Below are positions 6,633 to 13,269 of a DNA stretch of 13,386 nucleotides, one piece after another. The stretch lies in assembly GCA_900553145.1 (NCBI GenBank), contig USCL01000082.1:1-13386 (forward strand), given 5' to 3'. This DNA comes from an uncultured Desulfovibrio sp. (GTDB taxonomy: Bacteria; Desulfobacterota; Desulfovibrionia; Desulfovibrionales; Desulfovibrionaceae). Under the pieces are notes generated by a model. It had not been told where the DNA came from. It made no database searches and saw only the letters and a program-made list of their open reading frames with translations. A program made the translations under genes and the position numbers. Each line of letters opens with the position of its first letter. The first letter of the stretch is position 1.

Positions 6633-7226
6633 TCAGTTCCTGAGCCAATCCATCATGATTGGCGCCTTGAGAAGCTGCTCGGCAATCAGCAGGTTACCCG
6701 TCTTTCCGGGATGGAGCCCGTCGTCCAGATCGGCGACGAATACGGCGGGAAGCCCATTCAGAAGATCGAGGTACGCAACACCGAGATCGAGGCAGAGCCC
6801 GGCGTAGGTTTCGTTTAGTTTTTTCAGCCGTTCCTGATGATCCGGATTTTTGACCGGGGGCGGGCCCATCATGAGGACCGGCGCCACCGTCTGCGCTTCG
6901 GAAAGAATGGCTTGAGCGTTTTGGATGCTGCCCTTCATCGGGACAACGACGCTGCCGTTGGGGGCCGCCATATCCACGGTGCCGAAACAGAAAACAAGGT
7001 AGGGCACAGAGGCGTCATTAATGCGGGAACGGTATTCGGAAAGCCAGCGTTCGCGGATTTGAAGGCTCGAATGTTTGCGGACGCCCAGATTGTAGAAGGT
7101 GGAAGGCGGGACGGGAAGCCCGGCGCGTTGAGACGCCAGCCCGGCGAACCTTCCGACCCAGCCGCCGGCAAAGGCATCGTTGACCCCCAGCGTGATGGAA
7201 TCGCCAAAAAAGAAAAATGTTTTCAC
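6633..7226 (-). CDS. SGNH/GDSL-type hydrolase with altered block III
   Basis: A 197-residue esterase/lipase-like protein of the SGNH fold. Block I is FGDSIT with nucleophile S10, block II has the glycine in NLGVRK (G48), and block V has DDGLHP with D169 and H172. In block III the usual GxND reads GTVD (82-85), so the oxyanion-hole asparagine is replaced by V84, which may lower or change activity. There is no signal peptide, so it is probably cytoplasmic, like TesA-type relatives that lost export. The GTG start at 7226 is preceded by AAGGAG. It is the last gene of the minus-strand run, 60 bases after the ubiE stop. The substrate is unknown. Confidence 0.85.
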   Translation of the reverse strand: MKTFFFFGDSITLGVNDAFAGGWVGRFAGLASQRAGLPVPPSTFYNLGVRKHSSLQIRERWLSEYRSRINDASVPYLVFCFGTVDMAAPNGSVVVPMKGSIQNAQAILSEAQTVAPVLMMGPPPVKNPDHQERLKKLNETYAGLCLDLGVAYLDLLNGLPAVFVADLDDGLHPGKTGNLLIAEQLLKAPIMMDWLRN

Positions 7227-7286
7227 AGTCCTCTCCTTGTTTCAGCAGACCTGTCCGCGTGTTCCTTGCAGGCAACAGCGCCGTTA

Positions 7287-8051
7287 TCATTTTTCAGCGA
7301 CATGCAGGCAGACAATGCCCGAACACAGCGGGATATGGTAAATCCGTTTAAAGCCCGCCGCGCGCATTTCATCGCTCAGGGCATCGGCCGACGGAAATTC
7401 GATGATGCTCTTGGCGAGGTATGCATAGGCGCCGGGATCTCCGGAAAGCCTGCCTATGACGGGAAGGATCCTTTTCAGGTAGAAATTGTAGACGCCGAGC
7501 CATATGCGCGCCTTTCCCGTCCCGAATTCCAAAATACAGGCCCGGCCTTTGGGTTTGAGGATTCGCGCCATTTCCGCAAAAGAGGCGGAACGGGGAGCAA
7601 TATTACGGATACCGAAGGCCATGGTGACGCCGTCCATGCATGCGTCGGGGAGAGGCAGGGCACGGGCGTCGGCCCCAACGGAGAGAACAAAGTCCTTGTC
7701 TTCTCCTGAAAGTTTTTTTTGCCCATGTGCCAGCATGGGCGGGCAGAAGTCCATTGCCAGCACTTGCGCTGCGGGGTGACGCTTGCGTATCGCCAATGTC
7801 ACGTCCAGTGTCCCCGCCGCGAGATCGAGAACCCGTTTCCCTTCCGCCTGATCAGGAAGCACGGCATCGGCAAGGCACTTTCGCCAACCTTGGTCCAAAC
7901 CAAGGCTCAACAGCCTGTTCAGCGGATCATACCATTTGACGATGCGCGCGAAGAGTCCCGAAACGTTTGCCGCATGGGCGTCGACCGTAGCCGTTTCAGG
8001 TGTTTTTTCTTCAAGGGTCCCTTGAGGTTTTTCAGCGTTCACTGTCGTCAT
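7287..8051 (-). CDS. ubiE: UbiE/MenG quinone C-methyltransferase
   Basis: A 254-residue SAM-dependent C-methyltransferase. In an anaerobe it most likely methylates demethylmenaquinone to menaquinone at the inner face of the membrane. The family signatures are visible: YDPLNRLLSLGLDQGWRK (41-58), VLDLAAGTLDV (motif I, 74-84), DFCPPML (101-107), FGIRN (146-150), and YLAKSIIEFP (211-220). Motif I has Leu where GTGD usually has Gly (L82). The frame is open upstream to 8273. The ATG at 8051 lies inside the end of the 57-residue gene (20-base overlap), pointing to coupled translation. A GTG nine bases later, with AGGA at better spacing, is an alternative start. Confidence 0.93.
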   Translation of the reverse strand: MTTVNAEKPQGTLEEKTPETATVDAHAANVSGLFARIVKWYDPLNRLLSLGLDQGWRKCLADAVLPDQAEGKRVLDLAAGTLDVTLAIRKRHPAAQVLAMDFCPPMLAHGQKKLSGEDKDFVLSVGADARALPLPDACMDGVTMAFGIRNIAPRSASFAEMARILKPKGRACILEFGTGKARIWLGVYNFYLKRILPVIGRLSGDPGAYAYLAKSIIEFPSADALSDEMRAAGFKRIYHIPLCSGIVCLHVAEK

Positions 8052-8205
8052 CCTGTGTCGCGTTGTCCTCCAGCGTGTCGAGAACAATCTTGTAGATAGC
8101 GGGGAAATGCTCCGCGAAGTTGCTCGGAGAAATACGCTGGGTCTCAATGAATTTAACGATAATTTCCTTAGTAACCTGCAACGCTTCTTTATTTTCTTTA
8201 CCCAT
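8032..8205 (-). CDS. Small acidic-tailed protein, 57 aa, overlapping ubiE
   Basis: A short gene encoding 57 residues. It starts MGKENKEALQVTKEIIVKFI and ends in an acidic, disordered-looking QDDDSER. The ATG at 8205 has AGGGG about 6-7 bases upstream, and the stop lies 20 bases inside ubiE in another frame. The centre (VTKEIIVKFIETQRISPSNF, residues 11-30) reads as two helices with a turn. It faintly resembles the N-terminal helical part of MucR/Ros-type regulators, here without a zinc finger; that resemblance is an inference by eye. It has no cysteines, signal peptide or membrane segment. Good ribosome site, gene-like composition and tight overlap make it a real gene in my view. Its function is unknown. 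Confidence 0.75.
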   Translation of the reverse strand: MGKENKEALQVTKEIIVKFIETQRISPSNFAEHFPAIYKIVLDTLEDNATQDDDSER

Positions 8206-8330
8206 GAGTACCCCTCACGGTTCTGTGTCGGAAAACCCGTCCGTTGGGGAATGGCCTTGACCACGATGGACAAAACCGGACGGGGAAAACAGGAAGAAAC
8301 AGGCCATGCTCCTCCCCGTTTTTTTCATGC
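8206..8330 (-). promoter_or_regulatory. Structured leader with two overlapping hairpins upstream of the ubiE operon
   Basis: On the minus-strand RNA, one fold pairs 8314-8319 with 8280-8285 (ACGGGG/CCCCGT), extended after a bulge by 8310-8313 with 8291-8294. A second fold pairs 8277-8284 with 8236-8243 (CCCGTCCG/CGGACGGG) and is followed by TTTT. Both use bases 8280-8284, so they exclude each other, as in attenuators. The second hairpin has a 33-base loop and a short T run, so it is a weak terminator at best. On the plus strand the first fold is followed by seven T. No protein gene is supported in 8206-8440. Confidence 0.35.
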
Positions 8331-8447
8331 ATACCACGTAAGCGCATTCTGGTCGAGCGGTGCGGTCACTGCCGGGGCGGTAGAAATCGGCGGCAGGGCA
8401 TGAAACGTTTTCCTGATTTTTACCGCAACAGGGCCTTGCTAAAGGAA

Positions 8448-8478
8448 GAGGCGCCTCCCTCTTTGGGGAAGGCGCCTC
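8448..8478 (-). terminator. Rho-independent terminator of the symporter gene
   Basis: GAGGCGCCT (8448-8456) and AGGCGCCTC (8470-8478) pair perfectly, and CCC/GGG pairs lengthen the stem inside. On the minus strand the hairpin is followed by the T-rich TTCCTTT. It begins about 27 bases after the symporter stop. Confidence 0.8.
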
Positions 8479-8504
8479 CGTATTCAAGGTCGCGTTGCGA
8501 GGAC

Positions 8505-9776
8505 TTATTCGAAGGTTTCCGTACCGGTGTTCAGTTCGCTGGCATTCTCATCTTCCTCGAAAGGTTCCGTGCCCAGATCCCCTTCAAGCTTGGAAACAAG
8601 CAGGGCGCCCGTGGCATCGCCAAGGGCGTTGATGGAGGTGCGGATCATGTCGAGTACGCGGTCGATGCCCGCGATCAGGGCCAACGCTTCCAGCGGGATG
8701 CTGATCTGCGTGAAGACGAGGCTGACCATGATAAGGCCCGCTCCGGGTACGCCTGCTGTGCCGATCGAGGCGAGGAGCCCCATGAGCATGACGGTGAGCT
8801 GGTCGCTGAAGGTCAGCGGGATACCGTATACTTCGGCGGCGAAAACCGCCGCTACGCCCATATAAATGGCGGTACCGTCCATGTTGATGGTATTGCCGAG
8901 CGGGATGGAGAAGCTGGCCACGCCCTTGGAAGCCCCAAGGCGGCGCACTGCCTGCAGGTTGGCGGGAAGGGCCGCCGCGCTGGAGCAGGTCGTGAAGGCG
9001 ATGAGCCACGGTTCGAAAATGCCGCGGAAGAACTTGGAAAGCGGCATGCGGATCACGTACTTGACCAGCGGGGTGTAGCAGATGGCTACGTGCAGGGCTG
9101 ACGCAATGGCCGAGACGAGGATGAGCTTGCCGAGAGGCAAAAGCACCTTGAGGCCGTGCTGGCTGACGGTATAGGAAATGAGGCCGAACACGCCGATGGG
9201 GGCGTACATCATGACCATGTTGGTCATGCGGATCATGACGTCGCCGATGAGTTCAAAAATGCGGAGCAACGGCTTGCCCGTTTCGCCGAGCGAACTCAAG
9301 GCGAAACCGAAAATGACGGCGAAGAAGATCACCTGCAGCATGTTCCCCTTGGCGAGGGCGTCTATGGGGTTCATAGGCACGATGTTGAGCAGGGTCTGGA
9401 TCAGGCTGGGCGGTGTGATCTGCTTGGCGTTCAGGCCTTCCGTGGAGAGATCCAGCCCAACGCCGGGCTGCATGAGGTTTGCGAGGAGGAGGCCGATGGC
9501 CACGGCCACGCCCGTCGTGAGGAAATAGTAGATGAGCGTTTTGGTGGCGACGCGCCCCAGCTTGCTCAGGTCGTGGATGCCCGCAGCCCCCGCGATGATC
9601 GTGGCAAGGACCAGAGGCACGACCACCATGCGGATCAGGGTGATGAAAAGCTGCCCGAACGGGCGCAGGTAGGCGGCGGTAAACTCGGCGGAAGTGATGC
9701 TCCCGACGATTACGCCGAGGATGAGCCCGATGACCATTTGCACCGGAAGGCTCATTTTGGAACGTTGCTTTGACAT
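8505..9776 (-). CDS. Dicarboxylate/amino acid:cation symporter (DAACS, DctA/GltP family)
   Basis: A 423-residue inner-membrane secondary carrier that takes up acidic amino acids or C4-dicarboxylates with Na+ or H+. Eight hydrophobic segments and two re-entrant loops are recognisable. The serine-rich tip TTCSSAAALP (262-271), NMDGTA (298-303, cation and substrate site), the second hairpin ASIGTAGVPGAG (336-347), and DMIRTSINALGD (376-387) all match. R379 corresponds to the arginine that binds the side-chain carboxylate in glutamate and aspartate transporters, so an acidic substrate is likely rather than a neutral one. The C-terminus ends in an acidic tail. The ATG at 9776 has a strong GGGAGGAG. 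It is monocistronic, with its own terminator and a candidate promoter. Confidence 0.95.
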   Translation of the reverse strand: MSKQRSKMSLPVQMVIGLILGVIVGSITSAEFTAAYLRPFGQLFITLIRMVVVPLVLATIIAGAAGIHDLSKLGRVATKTLIYYFLTTGVAVAIGLLLANLMQPGVGLDLSTEGLNAKQITPPSLIQTLLNIVPMNPIDALAKGNMLQVIFFAVIFGFALSSLGETGKPLLRIFELIGDVMIRMTNMVMMYAPIGVFGLISYTVSQHGLKVLLPLGKLILVSAIASALHVAICYTPLVKYVIRMPLSKFFRGIFEPWLIAFTTCSSAAALPANLQAVRRLGASKGVASFSIPLGNTINMDGTAIYMGVAAVFAAEVYGIPLTFSDQLTVMLMGLLASIGTAGVPGAGLIMVSLVFTQISIPLEALALIAGIDRVLDMIRTSINALGDATGALLVSKLEGDLGTEPFEEDENASELNTGTETFE

Positions 9777-9850
9777 AATCTCCTCCCCTCATACGATTGA
9801 TGTAGTCAAAACGGCTGCCCGTAAAGAGGCAACCAAGTTACGGCTCTTTC

Positions 9851-9879
9851 GTGATAGACAATTGTGGCGCAAAGGACAA
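9851..9879 (-). promoter_or_regulatory. Candidate promoter of the symporter gene
   Basis: On the minus strand, TTGTCC (9879-9874) and TATCAC (9856-9851) are separated by 17 bases. Four of six bases match consensus in each box. It lies about 75 bases upstream of the ATG at 9776, a usual distance. Confidence 0.45.
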
Positions 9880-10122
9880 GAACTAATTGTTTTTCTGTTT
9901 ATTAAATAAATTCAGTGAACTAATGTTTTTCGGCTCGGCATTCCATACGGTACGTGCCAAAGATAAAAACGGATCTGCCAAAAAGGGGAAAAGGGCATGG
10001 TCGGTGGGGTTGACAATGGCCCGCAAACAAGCTCAAAAAAGAAACATACGGAGAGAAACCCGTATCTAGCGGCGTGCCCGGGTAGCGCGCATTTCTTCAA
10101 GTTTCATCCGAATGGAGACGTT
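9880..10122. other. AT-rich divergent intergenic region
   Basis: This stretch separates the symporter from the divergent 74-residue gene. It holds an AT-rich palindrome TTTATT-A-AATAAA (9898-9910) and a perfect -35-like TTGACA near 10009 on the plus strand, though its partner 17 bases on (TCAAAA) is poor. A small hairpin ATACGG/CCGTAT (10046-10051 with 10060-10065) lies in the leader of the plus-strand gene. The open frame running through 9997-10122 has no ribosome site of its own, so I do not call a gene in it. Confidence 0.4.
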
Positions 10123-10347
10123 ATGAGCACAGAACAGATTGACACCAAGACATATGACGTCATTTTTGTTGCCCGCAAGAATACGGAAAACAAGAATGCG
10201 GGAATGATTGCGGAGAATGTGGACAAGGCGACCGCCATTCGTTTCGCCCAAAGATATTGCCACCGTAATGAGGACAACGAAGGCGTGATGATCGCCTATC
10301 ACGGGACGACGATCCAGCCGGAAGGCTCGGAATGGTGGTTCCACTAG
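10123..10347 (+). CDS. Small hypothetical protein, 74 aa
   Basis: I do not recognise this protein. It begins MSTEQIDTKTYDVIFVARKN and ends with EGSEWWFH. Between them is a mixed alpha/beta-looking body with ENVDKATAIRFAQRYCHRNE (31-50) and GVMIAYHGTT. It has one cysteine, three histidines and no membrane segment. The ATG at 10123 has GGAG 5 bases upstream, whereas the longer open frame upstream has no ribosome site. It stands alone, divergent from the symporter and convergent with the mtn operon, and ends in a very strong terminator, which supports real expression. It could be a small single-domain cytosolic protein. Confidence 0.75.
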   Translation: MSTEQIDTKTYDVIFVARKNTENKNAGMIAENVDKATAIRFAQRYCHRNEDNEGVMIAYHGTTIQPEGSEWWFH

Positions 10348-10366
10348 GAACAGGCCCCCAGAAAAG

Positions 10367-10410
10367 AAACAAAGACAGCCCGGAATCCTTTCGGGCTGTC
10401 TTTGTTTTTT
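10367..10410. terminator. 16-bp bidirectional rho-independent terminator
   Basis: AAACAAAGACAGCCCG (10367-10382) pairs perfectly with 10392-10407 around a 9-base loop, and the plus strand continues with more T. On the minus strand the same hairpin is followed by CTTTTC, so it can end both the 74-residue gene and the mtn operon, whose last stop is at 10449. Confidence 0.92.
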
Positions 10411-10448
10411 CGGTCACACGCCGGGGCATTGCGCTTGCGCGTGCAGGG

Positions 10449-11216
10449 CTACTTCATGGCGGCCCCCGCAATGGCGGGGACGCTCTCAACAAGCAGCGCC
10501 GTTACCTTTTCGGCGTTTTGCTTGAATACGAGAGAAACCTCTTCCCAACTGACCGGCGCTTCATCCTCCTTCCAGCAATCGTAGTCGGTGGACATCGCCA
10601 CGGCGGCGTACGGGATGCCCGCTTCGTTGGCGAGCGCCGCTTCCGTGGAAACGGACATATTGATGACGTCGGCCCCCCACATCCGGAACATGCGGGATTC
10701 TGCCTTGGTGGAGAAGCGGGGGCCTTCGATGGTAATGACGGTTCCGGCGGGATGGAAAGGGAAACCATTCCTCCGGCAGCCGTCAATCAGGATCCGGCGC
10801 AACGCGGCGTCAAACGGTTCGGCCATGGCCGCATGGACGGGCTGGCCCGGCTTGAAATACTCATGGAACGTCATTTTCCGCTGTTTGGTGAAATCGATGA
10901 ACTGATCGAGGATGACAAGGTCGCCGCGCCCGATAGCTTCCCGGAGCGAGCCGGTCGCCGTCGTCGCGAGGATGTGCGTGCACCCGGCATCCTTGAGCGC
11001 TTGGATATTGGCCCGGTAATTGACCGAAGAGGGCGCAATGGTATGGCTGCGCCCATGCCGTGCCAGCACGGCCACGGGAACGCCGGCGATTTCGCCTTCT
11101 CGGAGCGGCGAGGACGGTTCGCCCCACACCGTACCGGTAAATATATCCCGGGCATGGGTAAACACATTGAGGTTGTCGAGGCCGCTGCCGCCGATGATGC
11201 CTATTTTGACGCTCAT
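10449..11216 (-). CDS. mtnP: S-methyl-5'-thioadenosine phosphorylase
   Basis: A 255-residue member of the PNP/MTAP phosphorylase family. It phosphorolyses 5'-methylthioadenosine to adenine and 5-methylthioribose-1-phosphate in the cytoplasm. The phosphate and purine site motifs are all present: GIIGGSGL (6-13), RHGRSH (53-58), TTATGSL (85-91), EGPRFSTKAESRMFR (164-178), NMSVSTEAALA (186-196) and MSTDYDCWK (208-216). D211 and D213 match the aspartates that read the 6-amino group of adenine, favouring MTA over inosine or guanosine. The ATG at 11216 follows the aldolase stop by two bases, so the two are translated together. It is the last gene of the mtn operon. Confidence 0.95.
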   Translation of the reverse strand: MSVKIGIIGGSGLDNLNVFTHARDIFTGTVWGEPSSPLREGEIAGVPVAVLARHGRSHTIAPSSVNYRANIQALKDAGCTHILATTATGSLREAIGRGDLVILDQFIDFTKQRKMTFHEYFKPGQPVHAAMAEPFDAALRRILIDGCRRNGFPFHPAGTVITIEGPRFSTKAESRMFRMWGADVINMSVSTEAALANEAGIPYAAVAMSTDYDCWKEDEAPVSWEEVSLVFKQNAEKVTALLVESVPAIAGAAMK

Positions 11217-11218
11217 GA

Positions 11219-11881
11219 TCAGTCCTTTGTCGCGTTCAGGGAAAGAATGGCTTTGAGGGTGGAGGCAATGCTTTCGCCGTAAGCGAAAACGCCTTCGTTA
11301 TGCCCGGCCGTTACAAAAACACCTCCGGAAGGGGGAAGTTCTTCCGCAATCAGGCGCGCCACTTCACGGGAAAGGGCAGGGGTTCCGTAGGCGACGGCGT
11401 CCGGCGTCCGGGGGAAGCCTTTTGCCAGAAGAGACGCAAAAAGAAATGGGCTGTGGATGTGGATGACGCATTGCGCCTCGCTGGCCGCGTCGTAGATGGC
11501 TCCGTGCGTCATGGATTCCGAAGATGCCTGAACGGGGCCGAGGGACGCCACGGCATTCTTATGGGGATCGAACGCGCACACGAGGCTGTAGCCCTGTCTC
11601 CCCAGAATGCGGCTGGCCCCCGTCCCGCTTCCGCTGATGAGGAAAAGCTTGCCCGCCAGCCGCAAAGAGATATTGCCGTAACCGATGCCGGAAGGGTAAA
11701 CGCCGATGAGCCCCGCGTCATGAAGTGCGGTGCGCGCCGCATCGAGTTCGGGGAAAAGGCGTAGCGTGTTGAGCGCCGCATCGCGGGTTCCGGTGGGCAG
11801 GGTATGGAGATACGCTTCGATGTCGCCAGCGGTGTGCCGCGCCTGATACTTGATGACGCCGTCGATCGGTTCAGCGGTCAT
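11219..11881 (-). CDS. Class II aldolase/adducin-family enzyme of MTA salvage (Ald2-like or MtnB-like)
   Basis: A 220-residue zinc-dependent class II aldolase-fold protein. It has YGNISLR (68-74), the catalytic-acid motif ASSESMTHGAIY with E122 (119-130), metal ligands H141 and H143 in VIHIHSPF, and a third histidine H194 in AGHNEG. Placed between mtnA and mtnP, its natural substrate should be 5-methylthioribulose-1-phosphate. Two family outcomes are known: aldol cleavage to DHAP plus (methylthio)acetaldehyde, as in the DHAP shunt enzyme Ald2, or dehydration, as in MtnB. The absence of mtnC and mtnD nearby and an anaerobic lifestyle favour cleavage, but this is inference. The phosphate-loop region (SGSGTG, 83-88) departs from the usual TPSG. 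The start at 11881 overlaps the mtnA stop by 11 bases. Confidence 0.85.
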   Translation of the reverse strand: MTAEPIDGVIKYQARHTAGDIEAYLHTLPTGTRDAALNTLRLFPELDAARTALHDAGLIGVYPSGIGYGNISLRLAGKLFLISGSGTGASRILGRQGYSLVCAFDPHKNAVASLGPVQASSESMTHGAIYDAASEAQCVIHIHSPFLFASLLAKGFPRTPDAVAYGTPALSREVARLIAEELPPSGGVFVTAGHNEGVFAYGESIASTLKAILSLNATKD

Positions 11882-13004
11882 GGCGTACCATGCCTATGGA
11901 TTCGGGATACAGGGACGCGATGCCTTCTTCAGACGCCTGACAGGTGCCGCGCTCGGAAATGAGCCCCGTGATGAGCCGGTTTGGGGTAACGTCGAATGCC
12001 CAGTTGCGCGCGGGGGTTTCATCCGGGCAAATCTGGACGTCAAGCACGGTGCCTTCGGCCGTTTTCCCATTCATGTTGCGGACTTCCGAGGCCCCACGTT
12101 CTTCGATGGGGATTTCCATCACACCGTCATTAAGGGAAAAGTCGAACGTTGAGGAGGGGAGCGCCACATAAAACGGAACGGCGTTGTCATGGGCCGCCAG
12201 TGCCTTGAGGTAAGTGCCTATCTTGTTGGCGGCGTCGCCCCTGCGGGTAACCCGATCCGCGCCGACGATGACGATATCCACCTGCCCGTGCTGCATGAGA
12301 TGCCCGCCTGCATTGTCCGCGATCAGCGAGTGGGGCACGCCGTGCCGGGAGAGTTCCCATGCCGTCAGGCTTGCGCCCTGATTGCGGGGGCGGGTTTCAT
12401 CGACCCACACATGGACGGGAAGCCCGGCGTCGTGTGCGGCATAGACGGGGGACAAGGCCGAACCGTAATCGACGAAGGCCAGCCAGCCAGCATTGCAATG
12501 CGTAAGGATATTGACGGGGCCCCCGTCCGTTTTTTTCGCCGCCAGCGTTTCGAGCAGCGTTTTCCCGTGTTCGCCGATACGCTTGCACGCTTCGGCGTCT
12601 TCGTCGGCAATGGCCTGAGCCGTGGCCTTGGCGATATGCCGTTTTCCTTCAGGGGAGGTTCCCCGCGTCATGGCGGCAAGCTGGCGGTTGACGGCCCATG
12701 CCAGATTGGAGGCTGTGGGGCGTGTCCGTTTCAGGGATGTTGCGGCGTCGAGCATGAACGCGTCGAAAGTTTCGTTGTTCCCCGAGGGAGCTTCGCAGGC
12801 GGCGAGCCACATGCCGTATCCGGCCGTTGCCCCGATGAGCCCCGCGCCTCGGACGAGCATGTTTCGGATGGCGCCGCAAACCGCACTGAATGACGTAAGC
12901 GTTGCGGTTTCGAAACGATGGGGCAACACGTGCTGATCAATGACATGCAGACGATCCGTCTCATCAAGCCAGATTGTCCGGTACGCTTTTCCGTCTATGT
13001 TCAC
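11871..13004 (-). CDS. mtnA: S-methyl-5-thioribose-1-phosphate isomerase
   Basis: A 377-residue isomerase of the eIF2B-like family. It converts 5-methylthioribose-1-phosphate to 5-methylthioribulose-1-phosphate. The family features run in order: YRTIWLDE (8-15), VRGAGLIGATAGYGM (51-65), TRPTASNLAWA (94-104), ILTHCNAGWLA with catalytic C170, VDETRPRNQGA (201-211), and VGADRVTRRGDAANKIGTY with catalytic D250. The frame is open for 72 codons further upstream. I chose the GTG at 13004 because the protein then starts exactly at the family N-terminus (NIDGKAYRTIW) and has GGGAGG upstream. It is the first gene of the operon mtnA-aldolase-mtnP. Its ribosome site lies in a possible sequestering stem. 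Confidence 0.95.
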   Translation of the reverse strand: MNIDGKAYRTIWLDETDRLHVIDQHVLPHRFETATLTSFSAVCGAIRNMLVRGAGLIGATAGYGMWLAACEAPSGNNETFDAFMLDAATSLKRTRPTASNLAWAVNRQLAAMTRGTSPEGKRHIAKATAQAIADEDAEACKRIGEHGKTLLETLAAKKTDGGPVNILTHCNAGWLAFVDYGSALSPVYAAHDAGLPVHVWVDETRPRNQGASLTAWELSRHGVPHSLIADNAGGHLMQHGQVDIVIVGADRVTRRGDAANKIGTYLKALAAHDNAVPFYVALPSSTFDFSLNDGVMEIPIEERGASEVRNMNGKTAEGTVLDVQICPDETPARNWAFDVTPNRLITGLISERGTCQASEEGIASLYPESIGMVRHDR

Positions 13005-13010
13005 GTCCTC

Positions 13011-13092
13011 GCCTCCCTGTCGGATAGTTTTACGTCTCATACTCGTAGAGAGGAAGGAATGTCCAGAGGCGGACATGGCCGGGAAGGGAGGC
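13011..13092 (-). promoter_or_regulatory. Shine-Dalgarno-sequestering stem in the mtnA leader
   Basis: On the minus-strand RNA, GCCTCCCT (13092-13085) pairs perfectly over 8 bp with AGGGAGGC (13018-13011), which contains the mtnA ribosome-binding site. Between them sits a 6-bp hairpin with a 6-base loop (ATGTCC/GGACAT, 13059-13064 with 13071-13076). Such a fold would hide the ribosome site and could respond to a ligand or protein. The sequence does not match a SAM riboswitch that I can recognise. No clear promoter is visible in 13093-13221, and I support no gene in 13005-13269. Confidence 0.4.
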
Positions 13093-13221
13093 ATGCTGCG
13101 GCGGGGCGCCAACTTTTTACGTGGATCGCATGGGTTCGATACCGGACTCGTCTTCGGCCAGTATGCTGTTGGAGTGCCTGCCAGTGGTCCATGATGCTTG
13201 TTGCGGGGATGGGAAAACAAA

Positions 13222-13248
13222 GAGCGGGGAGAGGCTATCTCCCCGCTC
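13222..13248. terminator. 11-bp rho-independent terminator
   Basis: GAGCGGGGAGA (13222-13232) pairs perfectly with 13238-13248 around a 5-base loop. On the minus strand it is followed by TTTGTTTT, so it ends the gene that stops at 13270 and insulates it from mtnA. The plus side has only CTTTT. Confidence 0.88.
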
Positions 13249-13269
13249 CTTTTAACCTATGGGTGCCCG

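Noticed and set aside
8244..9101. Plus-strand open frame of 285 codons over the symporter end
   Set aside because: Antisense shadow of a certain transporter gene; its residues are charged and repetitive with no domain motif.
9997..10122. N-terminal extension of the 74-residue protein
   Set aside because: Poor ribosome site and low-complexity lysine-rich residues; the ATG at 10123 has GGAG at proper spacing.
13131..13145. Possible tRNA T-arm (GGGTTCGATACC) on the plus strand
   Set aside because: The flanking bases do not form the five-pair T stem, and no anticodon or acceptor arms are found around it.
13005..13220. 72-codon in-frame extension of MtnA
   Set aside because: The family N-terminus begins at the GTG at 13004, which has GGGAGG upstream; the extension is Pro/Arg-rich and unlike MtnA.
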